A stretch of DNA of 64,000 bases from Cellulomonas sp. 73-145 (GCA_001898185.1 MKTI01000013.1:62001-126000), one strand, 5' to 3'. Positions 33,237 through 44,204 are shown, numbered from the stretch's first letter. Numbers and translations are program-made. Notes: generated from the sequence alone by a model not told the origin.

Positions 33237-34322
33237 TCAGCCGACGAGCCACGCACGCAGCGCGGCGTGCACCTGCTCGATCTGGGCCACCGGGCAACGC
33301 TCGTCGCGCGCGTGCGCGAGCAGCGGGTCGCCGGGGCCGAAGTTGACCGCCGGCACCCCGAGCGCACTGAAGCGGGCGACGTCCGTCCAGCCGAGCTTCG
33401 CCACCGGCGCGCGGCCCGTGGCGCCGAGCACGGCGGCCGTGAAGTCGCGCGCGGCCGGCTCGTCGAGCCCAGGCAACGCTCCCGCAGCGGCGTCCACGAC
33501 GGTGACGTCGTAGCCGGCCATCACGTCGCGCACGTGCGCCTCCGCCTCGGCCACCGAGCGCGTGGGGGCGAACCGGTAGTTCACCGTGACGACGCACCGG
33601 TCCGGGATGACGTTGGCGGCCGTGCCGCCGGAGACGAGGACGGCGTTGAGGCCCTCCTTGTACTCCAGCCCGTCGACCGTCACGGTGGCGGGCTCGTACG
33701 CCTCGAGGCGCCGGAGCAGCTCACCGGCGCGATGGATCGCGTTCACACCCATCCAGGCGCGGGCGGAGTGGGCGGCCACGCCCGGGACGACGACCTCGGC
33801 CCGCAGCGTGCCGTTGCAGCCGCCCTCGACGCCGCCCGCCGTGGGTTCGCCGAGGATCGCGAAGTCCGCCGCCAGCCAGTCCGGGTGCGCTGCGGCGACC
33901 CGGCCCAGACCGTTCAGGTCGGCGGCGACCTCCTCGTGGTCGTAGAAGACCCACGTGACGTCGTGCACCGGTGCCGACAGCTCGGCGGCGAGCGCGAGCT
34001 GGACAGCGACCCCCGCCTTCATGTCCACGGTGCCCCGGCCCCAGAGCACCGCGTCGGCACCCGAGCCCTCGACGCGGCTCGGGACGTTGTCCGCGATCGG
34101 CACGGTGTCCAGGTGCCCGGCGACGGCGACGCGCCGCGGCCGGCCCAGCCGCGTGCGCGCCACCACGGTGTCGCCGTCCCGGAGCACCTCGAGGTGCGGC
34201 TGCGCCCGCAGCGCGCGTTCGACGAGGTCGGCCAGAGGCCCCTCCTCGCCGCTGACCGACGGGACGTCGCAGATGGCGCGGGTCAGCGTGAGCAGGTCCG
34301 CCGTGAGATCGAGGTCGGTCAC
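33237..34322 (-). CDS. dapE: Succinyl-diaminopimelate desuccinylase
   Basis: 361 residues, M20A metallopeptidase family. Removes succinate from N-succinyl-LL-diaminopimelate in the lysine and peptidoglycan pathway. Metal-site segments: GHLDTVP, GRGTVDMKAG, DHEEV and LGEPT; the C-terminal metal His is in PGDPLLAHARDE. With dapD (40.9 kb) and dapC (44.3 kb) the three succinylase-branch enzymes lie within 12 kb but in separate transcripts. Confidence 0.94.
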   Translation of the reverse strand: MTDLDLTADLLTLTRAICDVPSVSGEEGPLADLVERALRAQPHLEVLRDGDTVVARTRLGRPRRVAVAGHLDTVPIADNVPSRVEGSGADAVLWGRGTVDMKAGVAVQLALAAELSAPVHDVTWVFYDHEEVAADLNGLGRVAAAHPDWLAADFAILGEPTAGGVEGGCNGTLRAEVVVPGVAAHSARAWMGVNAIHRAGELLRRLEAYEPATVTVDGLEYKEGLNAVLVSGGTAANVIPDRCVVTVNYRFAPTRSVAEAEAHVRDVMAGYDVTVVDAAAGALPGLDEPAARDFTAAVLGATGRAPVAKLGWTDVARFSALGVPAVNFGPGDPLLAHARDERCPVAQIEQVHAALRAWLVG

Positions 34323-34368
34323 GGGGCGACCCTAGCCACTCCCGGCGGTGGCACCGCGGCGGCCCCGG

Positions 34369-36459
34369 TCAGCGGGAGTGCGCCGCGATGAACGCCAGCA
34401 GGTAGGCCTTGGAGTCGCCGTTGTCGATCGACGTGTCCGGCAGCTGCTGGGCGGCGGTCCAGGCGGCGGCCGCCTCCTTGCCGCCGGCCATCGACCGGTA
34501 CATGAGCAGGTAGTCGCCGAACTGCACGCCGTACCCGTTCGGTGCCGCCTCGTCGACGGCGGCCGTGATCCGCGCCGGGTCGACGCCCTGGGCCAGCCAG
34601 CCGGACGCCGGGTTCATCGGGATCAGCTGGATGCCGAGCATCGCGCTGGGTTCCGGGCTGAACCAGGTGGCGTAGTCGCGCTTGCCGCCCCAGTTCATGG
34701 CGACCACCTTGTGCTGGAACCCGCTGAACGCCGACAGGTCGGGAGCCGTCCAGTACGCGCGAACCGAGGCGGCCTCCGTGGACATCAGCCAGGTGGCCTC
34801 CGTCCCGAGCGCGTCCTGGCCGCTCGCCGCGGCCCACAGGCCCAGACCGTTCCAGGCGTTCACCGCCTCGGAGCCGGACTCCTGGTTGTTCCCGTCCGCG
34901 AAGGGCGAGGTGCCCGAGGCCCACGAGTGGCCCATGTAGGGGTCGAAGACGCGCAGCTGCGGGAGCTGGTCGCTGGGCTTCGCCGCCGCGATGTCCTGCC
35001 CGACCAGGTCGAGCACCGGGCGCAACGTGGCGGCCAGGCCCGGGTCGCCCTTGGCCAGCAGCCCGGCGGCCGACAGCAGGTAGCCGTAGTGGAAGTGGTG
35101 GTCGTTCAGCTGGTCGGAGCCGAAGGACGGCGTCTTGCCGATCACCGAGCGGACGGAGTCGTCGTACACGAAGCACCGCGCGTCCCTGGTGGTGCAGCCC
35201 TTCGGGTCCGCCCACTCCTGGATCGCCTTCTCGGTGCGCGTGCGCAGGTCGGCCACCGCGTCCTTGGCACCGACCTGCTCGCCGAGGACGACGAGCGTCG
35301 CGGCGCGGTACAGGTTCTTGCCGCCGAAGTAGGTGTCGGAGGCGAAGGCGCCGGTGGAGGCGACGTCGGCGCGCACCTGCGTGGCGATCGCCGCCTTCTG
35401 GTCGGCGGTCAGGTGCGACAGGTCGAGGGAGCCGGACGGCGTCGCGAGCGGTGCGTACGCCGTCAGCACCGAGCCGCGGCACAGCGTGAGGTCGCCGTAG
35501 ATGCTCGGGTAGGTGCCGAGGTCGCAGCCCGTGCGCGCCGGCTGGGTGCCGGTGCGCTGGTGGGGCATCAGGACGTAGGCCGAGGGCGTGCTCTTCGCCG
35601 TGCGGTAGGTCAGCGTGGTGCGGGCCACCTGGTCGCCCACGCCGTAGGAGACGTCGACACCGGTGACCGGGTCGGCGGCAGCGCTGGCGAGCTCGGTCGC
35701 GGCCTGCGCGGACGCGCCGTGCGGCAGGGGGTACCACGTCGCCGTCTGACCGGGCTGCAGCGTGACCGACGAGCCGTGCAGGGCGCCGCCCGGCACGACC
35801 AACGCCCAGGTGGTGTCGCCGACGGTGACGGTCGGCGCAGGACCGTCACCGGCCGCGAAGCCGGCGCCGGCACCGAACGAGACCGCGCGGTCGGCGGTGA
35901 ACGACGCGAACGGGGACCCCTCGGCCAGCGCGACGTGCCCCAGCCGGGCGCCGCTGCCGTCCAGCAGCGCGACGGTCACGCTCACCGGGTCGGCGGCGAT
36001 CACCTGCGACGACGCGGCACCCACGTCGACCGTCACAGCCGGGACGTGCGGTCCGGCGATCGTCTTCGCGGTGGCCACCGGCTTGGGCGCGCCGAGCTGG
36101 AAGCCGCCGCCCGCCAGGGCGAAGGACAACGGGAGCGGGAACACCGGCTGCGGCTGGGCACCGAAGACGAGCCCGGAGTACCACCGGTTGGACGGCGGCA
36201 CCAGGCCCGGAGCCAGCCGCGGGGCCGTCACGCCCTGCGCGACGGTCGCGTGCGGCACCCCCTTCACCAGGGCAGCGGTGTCCACCTGGGGCACCGGCGC
36301 GTCGGCCGGCCCCTGGACCGGGCCCGAGGGCCCGCCGGAGGACGACGCCGCACCGAACCGAGCGCCGCGCGGGCCCCAGGACGACAGGCCGAGGGCGATG
36401 GCGGCCATCAGCACGACGGCGGCGACGGAGCTGACGATGACGATGACGCGGCGGCTCAA
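34369..36459 (-). CDS. Glycoside hydrolase family 81 endo-beta-1,3-glucanase, membrane-anchored or secreted
   Basis: 696 residues. An N-terminal hydrophobic segment (residues 5-26, VIVIVSSVAAVVLMAAIALGL) acts as a signal or anchor, followed by a Ser/Gly/Pro linker. The GH81 core has the typical segments NDHHFHYGYLL near residue 450, FDPYMGHSWASG near 512 and GNNQESGSEAVNAW near 524; the last contains the acidic active-site residues of the family. GH81 enzymes cut beta-1,3-glucans. No carbohydrate-binding module or sortase signal was seen. The ATG overlaps the HlyD-like stop by four bases, so it is made together with the glycosyltransferase. Confidence 0.9.
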   Translation of the reverse strand: MSRRVIVIVSSVAAVVLMAAIALGLSSWGPRGARFGAASSSGGPSGPVQGPADAPVPQVDTAALVKGVPHATVAQGVTAPRLAPGLVPPSNRWYSGLVFGAQPQPVFPLPLSFALAGGGFQLGAPKPVATAKTIAGPHVPAVTVDVGAASSQVIAADPVSVTVALLDGSGARLGHVALAEGSPFASFTADRAVSFGAGAGFAAGDGPAPTVTVGDTTWALVVPGGALHGSSVTLQPGQTATWYPLPHGASAQAATELASAAADPVTGVDVSYGVGDQVARTTLTYRTAKSTPSAYVLMPHQRTGTQPARTGCDLGTYPSIYGDLTLCRGSVLTAYAPLATPSGSLDLSHLTADQKAAIATQVRADVASTGAFASDTYFGGKNLYRAATLVVLGEQVGAKDAVADLRTRTEKAIQEWADPKGCTTRDARCFVYDDSVRSVIGKTPSFGSDQLNDHHFHYGYLLSAAGLLAKGDPGLAATLRPVLDLVGQDIAAAKPSDQLPQLRVFDPYMGHSWASGTSPFADGNNQESGSEAVNAWNGLGLWAAASGQDALGTEATWLMSTEAASVRAYWTAPDLSAFSGFQHKVVAMNWGGKRDYATWFSPEPSAMLGIQLIPMNPASGWLAQGVDPARITAAVDEAAPNGYGVQFGDYLLMYRSMAGGKEAAAAWTAAQQLPDTSIDNGDSKAYLLAFIAAHSR

Positions 36460-37184
36460 CCGATCAGCCCCTGGACGTAGGTGCGGACCTTGTCGGCGAC
36501 GGTGGTCACCACCCCGTCGTTGCGCAGCTGGAGCTGGGCGACGACCGGGGTCCCGGCCGTCACCATGCCGTCACCGGCGCCGGACGCCAGGCCCGGGCTC
36601 GTCACGTCGACCACCGCCTGCGCCTTGCCGTTGACCGTGGTGACGCGCACCTGGTCCACGGAGCCGACGACCGTGCGCTGGTCCGGCAGCACGATGGTCA
36701 CCGGCTCCTGCTTGCTGACACGGGCGTACTCCTTGGGGGTGAGCGTGTACTGCGCCTCCACGGTCAGGCTGCCGGCGCGCTGCACCGTGCCCAGCTGGCC
36801 GCCGGCCTGGACGAAGCTGCCGGGCTGGGCCTGCAGCTGCGTCACCGTGCCGTCCTCGGCGGCCTGCACCACCAGGTGGCCCGCCTTGTCCACGACGGTC
36901 GCGTCCGGCACCTGACCGGCGCCCTGCGCACGGGCCTGCGACAGCGTCGCGGAGTCGATGGTGAACAGGGTGTCCCCCTTGTGCACCTGGTCGCCGACCT
37001 TCACGGGCCGGTCCAGCACGATGCCGGCGTACGGAGCGCCGACGGCGATCTCCTGACCGACGATCTGCGCCGACGTGCTCGTGGCACGCCCGCGGTTCTC
37101 GTTGAGCTTGTAGGTGGCCAGTGCGGCCAGGACGAGGACGAGCACGACGCCGAACAGGAGTCGCAGGCGGGAAGCCCAGGTCAT
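36456..37184 (-). CDS. HlyD-like membrane adaptor with split biotinyl-lipoyl domain
   Basis: 242 residues. One N-terminal membrane helix (about 6-24, [19 protein letters not shown]) is followed by a lipoyl-like domain in two halves ([25 protein letters not shown] and [25 protein letters not shown]) separated by only about 35 residues, then a beta-barrel-like domain. The long coiled-coil hairpin of efflux adaptors is absent, which suits a single-membrane bacterium. Overlaps both neighbours by four bases. I infer a partner of the synthase that guides the growing glucan outward, comparable in layout to Alg44-type subunits. Confidence 0.8.
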   Translation of the reverse strand: MTWASRLRLLFGVVLVLVLAALATYKLNENRGRATSTSAQIVGQEIAVGAPYAGIVLDRPVKVGDQVHKGDTLFTIDSATLSQARAQGAGQVPDATVVDKAGHLVVQAAEDGTVTQLQAQPGSFVQAGGQLGTVQRAGSLTVEAQYTLTPKEYARVSKQEPVTIVLPDQRTVVGSVDQVRVTTVNGKAQAVVDVTSPGLASGAGDGMVTAGTPVVAQLQLRNDGVVTTVADKVRTYVQGLIG

Positions 37185-38896
37185 GCGGCACCTCCGGTGA
37201 GGATCAGGTCGGGGTTCTGCTGCGCGGCGGCGCGGACGGCACGGCGACCGCTGCGGCGGGCGAGCCGGGCGGCGCGACGGGCGCGGCGCGCCTCGCGCAG
37301 GGCGGTGACGAGGAAGCCACCGAGGATCAGGGTGTTGGTGATGTTCCAGGCGAGCGCCAGGCTCGGGTAGCCGTTGCTGACGTCCTTCCAGACGCCCACC
37401 ACGGTGGTGACGGCCAGCAGCACGAACATCAGCACCTGCGGCTGGATGAAGGCGAAGGGCGAGCGGTACGCCCCCTTCTTGCCCGTGACGTGCCACACCT
37501 GCTCGCGGCGCAGCAGCGCGTTGACCAGGGCCCGCAGGTAGATCGGGAAGGACACGGAGGCCAGCAGCAGCACCTCCCAGCGGAACGAGCCGAGGGTGTA
37601 GAAGGCGAGCAGCACCTGCAGCACGTAGAAGCCCGCGTAGTACAACGCCCAGGTCAGGGGCGTCAGGTGCAGGTTCATCGGCGTCATGTCGAAGTAGATC
37701 TGCAGCGGCGGCACCAGCAGCAGGAGCGCCGGCGCGATGCCCGTCAGGTAGTGGGTCGCGGTGACGGTGTACTGGACCTTCTGGTCCACGGTCAGGCCGC
37801 GACCGCGCCGCCACGGCCAGCGCTGCAGCATGATCTCGAACCCGCCCGTCGCCCACCGCAGCTGCTGCTTGGTGTACGCCTCGACGGTCTCGGGGGTGTC
37901 GCCGACGGCGAGCGCCGTGGGGATGTAGACGGACCGCCACCCGCGCTCGTGCAGGCGCAACGAGGTCCACACGTCCTCGGACTTCGAGTCGGCGTACATG
38001 CCGCCCACGGAGTCGATCGCGGCGCGGCGGAACACGACGTTGGTGCCCACGCAGAACGCGGCGTTGAACCGGTTCCGGCCCGGCTGGATGAACCGGTAGA
38101 ACACCGACTGCATGTAGCCGGCGCCCCGGGAGATGATCGAGTCGAGGTTGCCGTACACCTGCGGGGTCTGGACGAACGCGACGTCGTCCTCCGCGAAGAA
38201 GGGGACCGTCTCGTGCAGGAACGACGGGTCCGGCACGAAGTCGGCGTCGAAGATCGCGAACAGCTCGGCCTTGCTCAGCGACAGCGCGTGGTTGATGTTC
38301 CCGGCCTTGGCGCCGGTGTGGGCCAGCCGGCGGACGTAGCGGGCGCCCAGCTCGGCGGCGAGGTCGCGGACGTCGTCGTCGTCACCGTCGTCGAGCACCC
38401 AGACGACGTGCGCGCCCTGCATCGCCATCGCCGCGCTGACCGTGCGACGGATGGTCGACAGGTCCTCCCCGAACGTGGTGATGAAGACGTCCACGTCCAC
38501 CACCCGGTCCTTGAGGAACATCCGCCATGCCCACGGGGTGTCCTCCGCACGGTCGCGCAGGATCTCCGACATCTCGTAGAGCCGGTCCTGGGCGTGGTGG
38601 AAGGCGAAGTTCCGCGGGTTGTCACCACCGGCGAGGATCGTCCACATCGCGAGCAGGGCGTGCGCGACGAGCACCGCCTCGGCCGCCATCACCATCACGT
38701 ACGGCAGCCAGTCGCCGCGGTTCGAGGGGTTCAGCAGGAAGACGGCGTACAGGACGACGCCCGCCGCGGCCGCCAGCACGAGCAGCACGAGCGACGGGCT
38801 CCGTGCCGCGTCGTTCTCGGCGCTCGGCGCAGGAACCTCGTACGGCTCGTCCGTCGCGCGCGGCTCGCTCATCAGCCGCCCGAAGGTCGTGGTCAC
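37181..38896 (-). CDS. Processive membrane glycosyltransferase family 2 (cellulose/curdlan synthase-like)
   Basis: 571 residues. Two N-terminal membrane helices (about 35-55 and 70-90), a cytosolic GT-A domain and about five C-terminal helices (382-540). Catalytic motifs of processive synthases are present: LDDGD near 168, DAD at 227-229, QTPQ at 253-256, SED at 306-308 and QQLRW at 354-358. There is no C-terminal PilZ domain, so c-di-GMP control like BcsA is not expected. The QTPQ and QQLRW variants and the co-encoded GH81 favour a beta-1,3-glucan over cellulose; this is inferred. GTG start with GGAGG upstream. Confidence 0.87.
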   Translation of the reverse strand: MTTTFGRLMSEPRATDEPYEVPAPSAENDAARSPSLVLLVLAAAAGVVLYAVFLLNPSNRGDWLPYVMVMAAEAVLVAHALLAMWTILAGGDNPRNFAFHHAQDRLYEMSEILRDRAEDTPWAWRMFLKDRVVDVDVFITTFGEDLSTIRRTVSAAMAMQGAHVVWVLDDGDDDDVRDLAAELGARYVRRLAHTGAKAGNINHALSLSKAELFAIFDADFVPDPSFLHETVPFFAEDDVAFVQTPQVYGNLDSIISRGAGYMQSVFYRFIQPGRNRFNAAFCVGTNVVFRRAAIDSVGGMYADSKSEDVWTSLRLHERGWRSVYIPTALAVGDTPETVEAYTKQQLRWATGGFEIMLQRWPWRRGRGLTVDQKVQYTVTATHYLTGIAPALLLLVPPLQIYFDMTPMNLHLTPLTWALYYAGFYVLQVLLAFYTLGSFRWEVLLLASVSFPIYLRALVNALLRREQVWHVTGKKGAYRSPFAFIQPQVLMFVLLAVTTVVGVWKDVSNGYPSLALAWNITNTLILGGFLVTALREARRARRAARLARRSGRRAVRAAAQQNPDLILTGGAA

Positions 38897-38922
38897 CGGT
38901 CCTCCATCGTCGTCGTCCAGGG

Positions 38923-38945
38923 CGCGAAGGAGAGACTCCTTCGCG
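38923..38945 (-). promoter_or_regulatory. 5' UTR stem-loop before the GT2 gene
   Basis: Perfect 10-base-pair stem (CGCGAAGGAG on one side) with a three-base loop, 27 to 49 bases before the GTG start. On the mRNA the stem includes an AAGGAG sequence paired with CTCCTT, separate from the GGAGG used as ribosome-binding site. It could act as attenuator, stabiliser or a switch exchanging pairing with the real ribosome-binding site. Confidence 0.6.
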
Positions 38946-39091
38946 GATGGGCGGCGTCATCGGCGCCGGTCGGCGGACGACCTGCCCCCGAAGGCTCCGA
39001 GGACGGTCTCGCTGGGACCTGGATGGCCCTGCAGCGCCGCACTTGCGTATCTCGACCATGGGGCGGCAAACCGGGCATGTCTACCCGAGAC

Positions 39092-39106
39092 GACGTGAAG
39101 CACGTC
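39092..39106. promoter_or_regulatory. Interrupted palindrome in glucan operon leader
   Basis: GACGTG-AAG-CACGTC, a 6-3-6 perfect inverted repeat about 200 bases before the GT2 start. Suitable for a dimeric repressor or activator; no known family assigned. Confidence 0.45.
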
Positions 39107-39176
39107 ACGAAAGAACGGTCAGAACGGACGTATCAGGCGCCTGACCTGCATGGACAGGCGTCCAGGTTCGACGCCG

Positions 39177-39190
39177 GCACGACGTCGTGC
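39177..39190. promoter_or_regulatory. 14-base palindrome in glucan operon leader
   Basis: GCACGACGTCGTGC, a perfect palindrome about 60 bases past the gltD stop. It shares the CACG and ACGTC words with the palindrome at 39092-39106, so both may be sites for the same protein. It could alternatively form part of a gltD terminator, though the stem has no loop. Confidence 0.4.
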
Positions 39191-39247
39191 GAGGCCGCTA
39201 GTTCTCACGATGTGGGACGCCGGAGACCGACGCCCCCCGACGACGGC

Positions 39248-40726
39248 TCAGAGGCGCAGGCTCGCGGTGCTGGCCCGGATCGGTGCCGGCAGCTCGCTGG
39301 TGCCGGTCCCCGACAGGTACGCGTCGACGGCGCGGGCCGCCGCACGGCCCTCGGCGATGGCCCACACGATCAGCGACTGGCCGCGGCCGGCGTCCCCGGC
39401 GACGAACACCCCGGGCACGTCCGTCGCGAACTCGTCGTCGCGCGCCAGCGTGCCGCGGCCCGTCAGCGTCACGCCCAGCTGCTCCAGCAGCGGGCTCTGC
39501 TCGGGCCCGGTGAAGCCCATCGCCAGGAGCACCAGCTGGGCCGGCAGGTCGCGCTCCGTGCCCGGCACCGGGGCGATCCGTCCGTCCACCAGCTCGACGT
39601 CCACCAGCCGCAGCGCGCGCACCGCGCCCTGGCCGTCCGCCAGCACCTCCTGGGTGCTGACCGCGTAGACGCGCTCGCCGCCCTCCTCGTGGGCGCTCGC
39701 GACGCGGAACAGGTTCGGGTACGTCGGCCACGGCTGGCCGGCGGGCCGGTCCTGCGACGGCCGCGGCATGATCTCCAGCTGCGTCACCGAGCGGGCACCC
39801 TGCCGGATCGCGGTGCCCAGGCAGTCCGCACCCGTGTCGCCGCCCCCGATCACCACGACGTCCTTGCCCGTCGCGGTCACCTGACCCGGCACCTCCTCAC
39901 CGAGCGCCGCCCGGTTGGCCGGCGGCAGGTACTCCATCGCCTGCAGCACGCCACTCACCTGGCGGCCGGGCACGTCGAGGTCCCGCGGGACGGTCGAGCC
40001 GACCGCGAGGACCACCGCGTCGTACCGGGCGCGCAGCTCCACCCCGGACACGTCGGTGCCGACCTCGACACCCGAGTGGAACCGGGTCCCCTCCTCGCGC
40101 ATCAGCGCGAGGCGACGGTCGATGACGTCCTTCTCCATCTTGAACTCGGGGATGCCGTAGCGGAGCAGGCCGCCCGGCTTGTCCGCCCGCTCGTACACCG
40201 CCACGGTGTGGCCGGCCCGGGTCAGCTGCTGGGCGGCGGCGAGGCCCGCGGGTCCCGAGCCGATCACCGCGACCGTGTGGCCCGTGTACCAGCGCGGCAC
40301 CTGCGGCGTGACCAGGCCGCGGGAGTAGGCCTCCTCGATGATGGAGACCTCGACGTTCTTGATGGTCACGGGCGGCTGGTTGATGCCGAGCACGCAGGCC
40401 GTCTCGCACGGTGCCGGGCAGAGCCGACCGGTGAACTCCGGGAAGTTGTTGGTGGCCAGCAGCCGGTCCGTCGCGTCGGCCCACTGGTCGCGCCACACCA
40501 GGTCGTTCCACTCCGGGACGAGGTTCCCCAGAGGGCAGCCGTTGTGGCAGAACGGGATGCCGCAGTCCATGCACCTGCCGGCCTGCTGGTGCAGCGTGGC
40601 GAGCGCGTCCCGGTCCCCTGCGCGGTGCGCATGGATCTCGCGCCAGTCCAGGATGCGGACGTCGACGGGCCGGTCGGCGGGCAGAGCTCGCTGCCGCACG
40701 GTGAGGAACCCTCGGGGATCAGCCAC
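39248..40726 (-). CDS. gltD: Glutamate synthase small subunit
   Basis: 492 residues. N-terminal Fe-S ligands in [17 protein letters not shown] and [12 protein letters not shown], then FAD-binding [13 protein letters not shown] and NADPH-binding [11 protein letters not shown]. Feeds electrons from NADPH to the large subunit GltB for glutamate synthesis. The GTG at 40726 begins [13 protein letters not shown], the usual GltD N-terminus; the frame extends upstream without homology. No gltB is found before or after it, although the two are normally neighbours. It is divergent from dapD. Confidence 0.93.
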   Translation of the reverse strand: MADPRGFLTVRQRALPADRPVDVRILDWREIHAHRAGDRDALATLHQQAGRCMDCGIPFCHNGCPLGNLVPEWNDLVWRDQWADATDRLLATNNFPEFTGRLCPAPCETACVLGINQPPVTIKNVEVSIIEEAYSRGLVTPQVPRWYTGHTVAVIGSGPAGLAAAQQLTRAGHTVAVYERADKPGGLLRYGIPEFKMEKDVIDRRLALMREEGTRFHSGVEVGTDVSGVELRARYDAVVLAVGSTVPRDLDVPGRQVSGVLQAMEYLPPANRAALGEEVPGQVTATGKDVVVIGGGDTGADCLGTAIRQGARSVTQLEIMPRPSQDRPAGQPWPTYPNLFRVASAHEEGGERVYAVSTQEVLADGQGAVRALRLVDVELVDGRIAPVPGTERDLPAQLVLLAMGFTGPEQSPLLEQLGVTLTGRGTLARDDEFATDVPGVFVAGDAGRGQSLIVWAIAEGRAAARAVDAYLSGTGTSELPAPIRASTASLRL

Positions 40727-40876
40727 GTCACTTGCCCTTCGATGCAGGCCAGAGCCCCTTTCGGGGAGCTGGCGGCCCGGGGCACGGAACCGGGCAGGCA
40801 CCCGTGCCGAGCACACCCTAGACACTGTCCGGACGCCCGCCGAACGGGCCTAGGTCCCGGCCCTAGGCTGGCGGCC

Positions 40877-41821
40877 ATGTCCTCCCGTACCGCCTGGGGC
40901 CACGGCCTCGCCACGGTCGCCGACGACGGCACCACCCTGGACGTCTGGTACCCGGCGCCTGCGCTCGGCGCACCGCCCGCGGATCCCGAGCCACCCGCCG
41001 AGCTTGCGGCCGCGACGGGCCACGACCCGCTACGCGGCGTGACGGTCGTCGCGGTGACCACGTCGATCGACCTCGACGCCGCACCCGCCGACTGCGCCGA
41101 CGCCTACCTGCGGCTGCACCTGCTCTCGCACCGCCTGGTCCGGCCCAACGAGCAGAACCTCGACGGCATCTTCGGCGTGCTCCCCACGGTGGTCTGGACC
41201 TCGGCGGGTCCGTGCGCCGTCGAGGGTTTCGAGCGCACGCGCCTGCGCCTGCGCGCCCGCGGTGCGGTGACGGTCCTGGGCGTGGACAAATTCCCCCGGA
41301 TGGTCGACTACGTCGTCCCCGACGGGGTCCGGATCGCCGATGCGGACCGCGTACGGCTGGGCGCGCACCTCGCACCCGGCACCACCGTGATGCACGAGGG
41401 CTTCGTCAACTACAACGCCGGCACTCTCGGCGTCTCCATGGTCGAGGGCCGCATCTCGCAGGGCGTCGTCGTGGACGACGGCTCGGACGTCGGCGGTGGC
41501 GCGTCGATCATGGGCACCCTGTCCGGCGGTGGCCGTGAGCGGGTGTCGATCGGGCGGCGGACGCTGCTCGGCGCGAACGCCGGTCTCGGCATCCGGCTCG
41601 GCGACGACTGCGTGGTGGAGGCCGGGCTCTACGTCACGGCGGGCACCAAGGTGACCCTGGTCGGGTTCGACGACGAGCCCGGCGAGCGGGTCGTCAAGGC
41701 GCGCGAGCTGTCCGGTGCGGACGGCGTGCTGTTCCGTCGCAACTCCCGCACCGGGGCCGTCGAGGCCGTGCGGCGCACCGGGGTGGGCGTGCAGCTCAAC
41801 GCGGCGTTGCACGCCAACTGA
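40877..41821 (+). CDS. dapD: Tetrahydrodipicolinate N-succinyltransferase, actinobacterial type
   Basis: 314 residues, left-handed beta-helix hexapeptide-repeat enzyme. Succinylates tetrahydrodipicolinate in lysine/diaminopimelate synthesis. Hexapeptide-like region from about residue 150 ([21 protein letters not shown]) through [14 protein letters not shown] to the [21 protein letters not shown] coil. The ATG at 40877 is the first in a frame whose upstream part is an antisense shadow of other genes. Its stop overlaps the start of the next gene by one base. Confidence 0.94.
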   Translation: MSSRTAWGHGLATVADDGTTLDVWYPAPALGAPPADPEPPAELAAATGHDPLRGVTVVAVTTSIDLDAAPADCADAYLRLHLLSHRLVRPNEQNLDGIFGVLPTVVWTSAGPCAVEGFERTRLRLRARGAVTVLGVDKFPRMVDYVVPDGVRIADADRVRLGAHLAPGTTVMHEGFVNYNAGTLGVSMVEGRISQGVVVDDGSDVGGGASIMGTLSGGGRERVSIGRRTLLGANAGLGIRLGDDCVVEAGLYVTAGTKVTLVGFDDEPGERVVKARELSGADGVLFRRNSRTGAVEAVRRTGVGVQLNAALHAN

Positions 41822-42756
41822 TGCCAGGCCGACGCCCCGGGCGTCGATCTCCGCGACGTCGGCGGGGGCGGCGCGTCCTCGCCACCGTCGTCGGGTCGCT
41901 GCTGCTCGTCGCCGCCGCGGTGGCCGGTGTCGTGACCCTGCTCGACCACGCGGCACCCCGGCCACCCGTCGCGGAGAGCTGTGTCGCCGAGGTCAACGGC
42001 GTGACGGCGAGGCTGAGCCCGCAGCAGTCCGACAACGCCGCCGTGATCGCCGCGGTGGCGGTCCGTCGCGGGCTCCCCGCACGTGCGGCGACGATCGCCC
42101 TGGCGACGGCGTTGCAGGAGTCCGGCCTGATCAACCTCGACCACGGCGACCGGGACTCGCTCGGGCTCTTCCAGCAGCGCCCCTCCCAGGGCTGGGGCAC
42201 CGCCGCCCAGGTGATGGACCCGGTCTACGCGACCGGGACGTTCTACGACCGGCTGGTGAAGGTGCCCGACTACCAGAACCTGTCGATCACCGAGGCGGCC
42301 CAGGCCGTGCAGCGCTCGGCCCTCCCCGACGCGTACGCGGTGCACGAGGACCGGTCCCGGGCATGGGCCTCGTCGTTGACCGGATGGTCACCGGCCGCCC
42401 TGAGCTGCACGCTGCGGCCGGCGGGGACGCCAGGGACCACCGACGCGGTGCTGGGCCGGGCGGCCCGGGACCTCGGGCTGACCGGGTCCGTCGTCCCCGC
42501 CGCGCCGGCTCCGGGCTCGGGGCACACCGCGGCGCCGGCGCCGGTCGTGGCGCTCGACGCGACGCCGCTGGTCCCCGGTGACGCGGCACGCGCGGGGTGG
42601 GCGACCGCGCAGTGGGCGGTCGCGGCGGCGTGGACCGTCGGTGTCGACCAGGTGGCCGTCGCCGACCAGGTGTGGAAGCGCGGCACCGACGGCTGGCACC
42701 CGACCACCACCGGCGCGCTGCCGCCCGGTCAGGTGCGGCTGACGCTCGCCACCTGA
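41821..42756 (+). CDS. Membrane-anchored lysozyme-like cell-surface protein of unknown function
   Basis: 311 residues. A very basic N-terminus (RRPGRRSPRRRRGRR) precedes one membrane helix (about 18-40), leaving the rest outside the cell. The segment ALATALQESGLINLDHGDRDSLGLFQQRP looks like the catalytic-Glu region of transglycosylase/lysozyme-like folds (LQESGL), a pattern common in actinobacterial wall proteins. The C-terminal 120 residues are Ala/Pro-rich and carry no motif I know. It starts on the last base of the dapD stop, tying it to diaminopimelate supply. Enzyme activity is not proven. Confidence 0.7.
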   Translation: MPGRRPGRRSPRRRRGRRVLATVVGSLLLVAAAVAGVVTLLDHAAPRPPVAESCVAEVNGVTARLSPQQSDNAAVIAAVAVRRGLPARAATIALATALQESGLINLDHGDRDSLGLFQQRPSQGWGTAAQVMDPVYATGTFYDRLVKVPDYQNLSITEAAQAVQRSALPDAYAVHEDRSRAWASSLTGWSPAALSCTLRPAGTPGTTDAVLGRAARDLGLTGSVVPAAPAPGSGHTAAPAPVVALDATPLVPGDAARAGWATAQWAVAAAWTVGVDQVAVADQVWKRGTDGWHPTTTGALPPGQVRLTLAT

Positions 42757-42838
42757 CGGTCGTCGGGCTCCGGCCGACCCCGCGCCCGGCGACGTGCGGC
42801 GCGCCGCGGTGCGACCGGCGCGGCGACGAGCGCCCCGG

Positions 42839-44149
<1,311 letters not shown>

Positions 44150-44204
44150 GTTCGTCCTTCCTGCACCGGCCGGATGAGCCGCATCGTCGCGTACCTCAGC
44201 GGGC

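Larger units (their letters stand above)
38897..39247 (-). promoter_or_regulatory. 351-base leader of the glucan operon
   Basis: Gap between gltD and the GT2 gene, the only stretch above 300 bases without a gene in this window. I see three ordered structures: a 14-base palindrome at 39177-39190, an interrupted palindrome at 39092-39106 and a stem-loop at 38923-38945 near the GT2 start. No convincing coding frame was found on either strand. I could not place a -35/-10 pair with confidence. Confidence 0.6.

Noticed and set aside
37181..38896. Cellulose synthase (BcsA) assignment for the GT2
   Set aside because: No PilZ domain, no bcsB-like partner, and the linked hydrolase is GH81 rather than a cellulase; a beta-1,3-glucan product fits better.
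39061..39076. GGCAAACC word resembling part of a c-di-GMP riboswitch
   Set aside because: It is on the strand opposite to the glucan operon and the other conserved riboswitch parts are missing.
37121..41821. A 1566-codon open frame on the plus strand across the GT2 and gltD region
   Set aside because: It is antisense to intact genes with clear motifs; its translation is Arg/His/Val-rich without domain patterns. Only its last part (from 40877) is a real gene, dapD.
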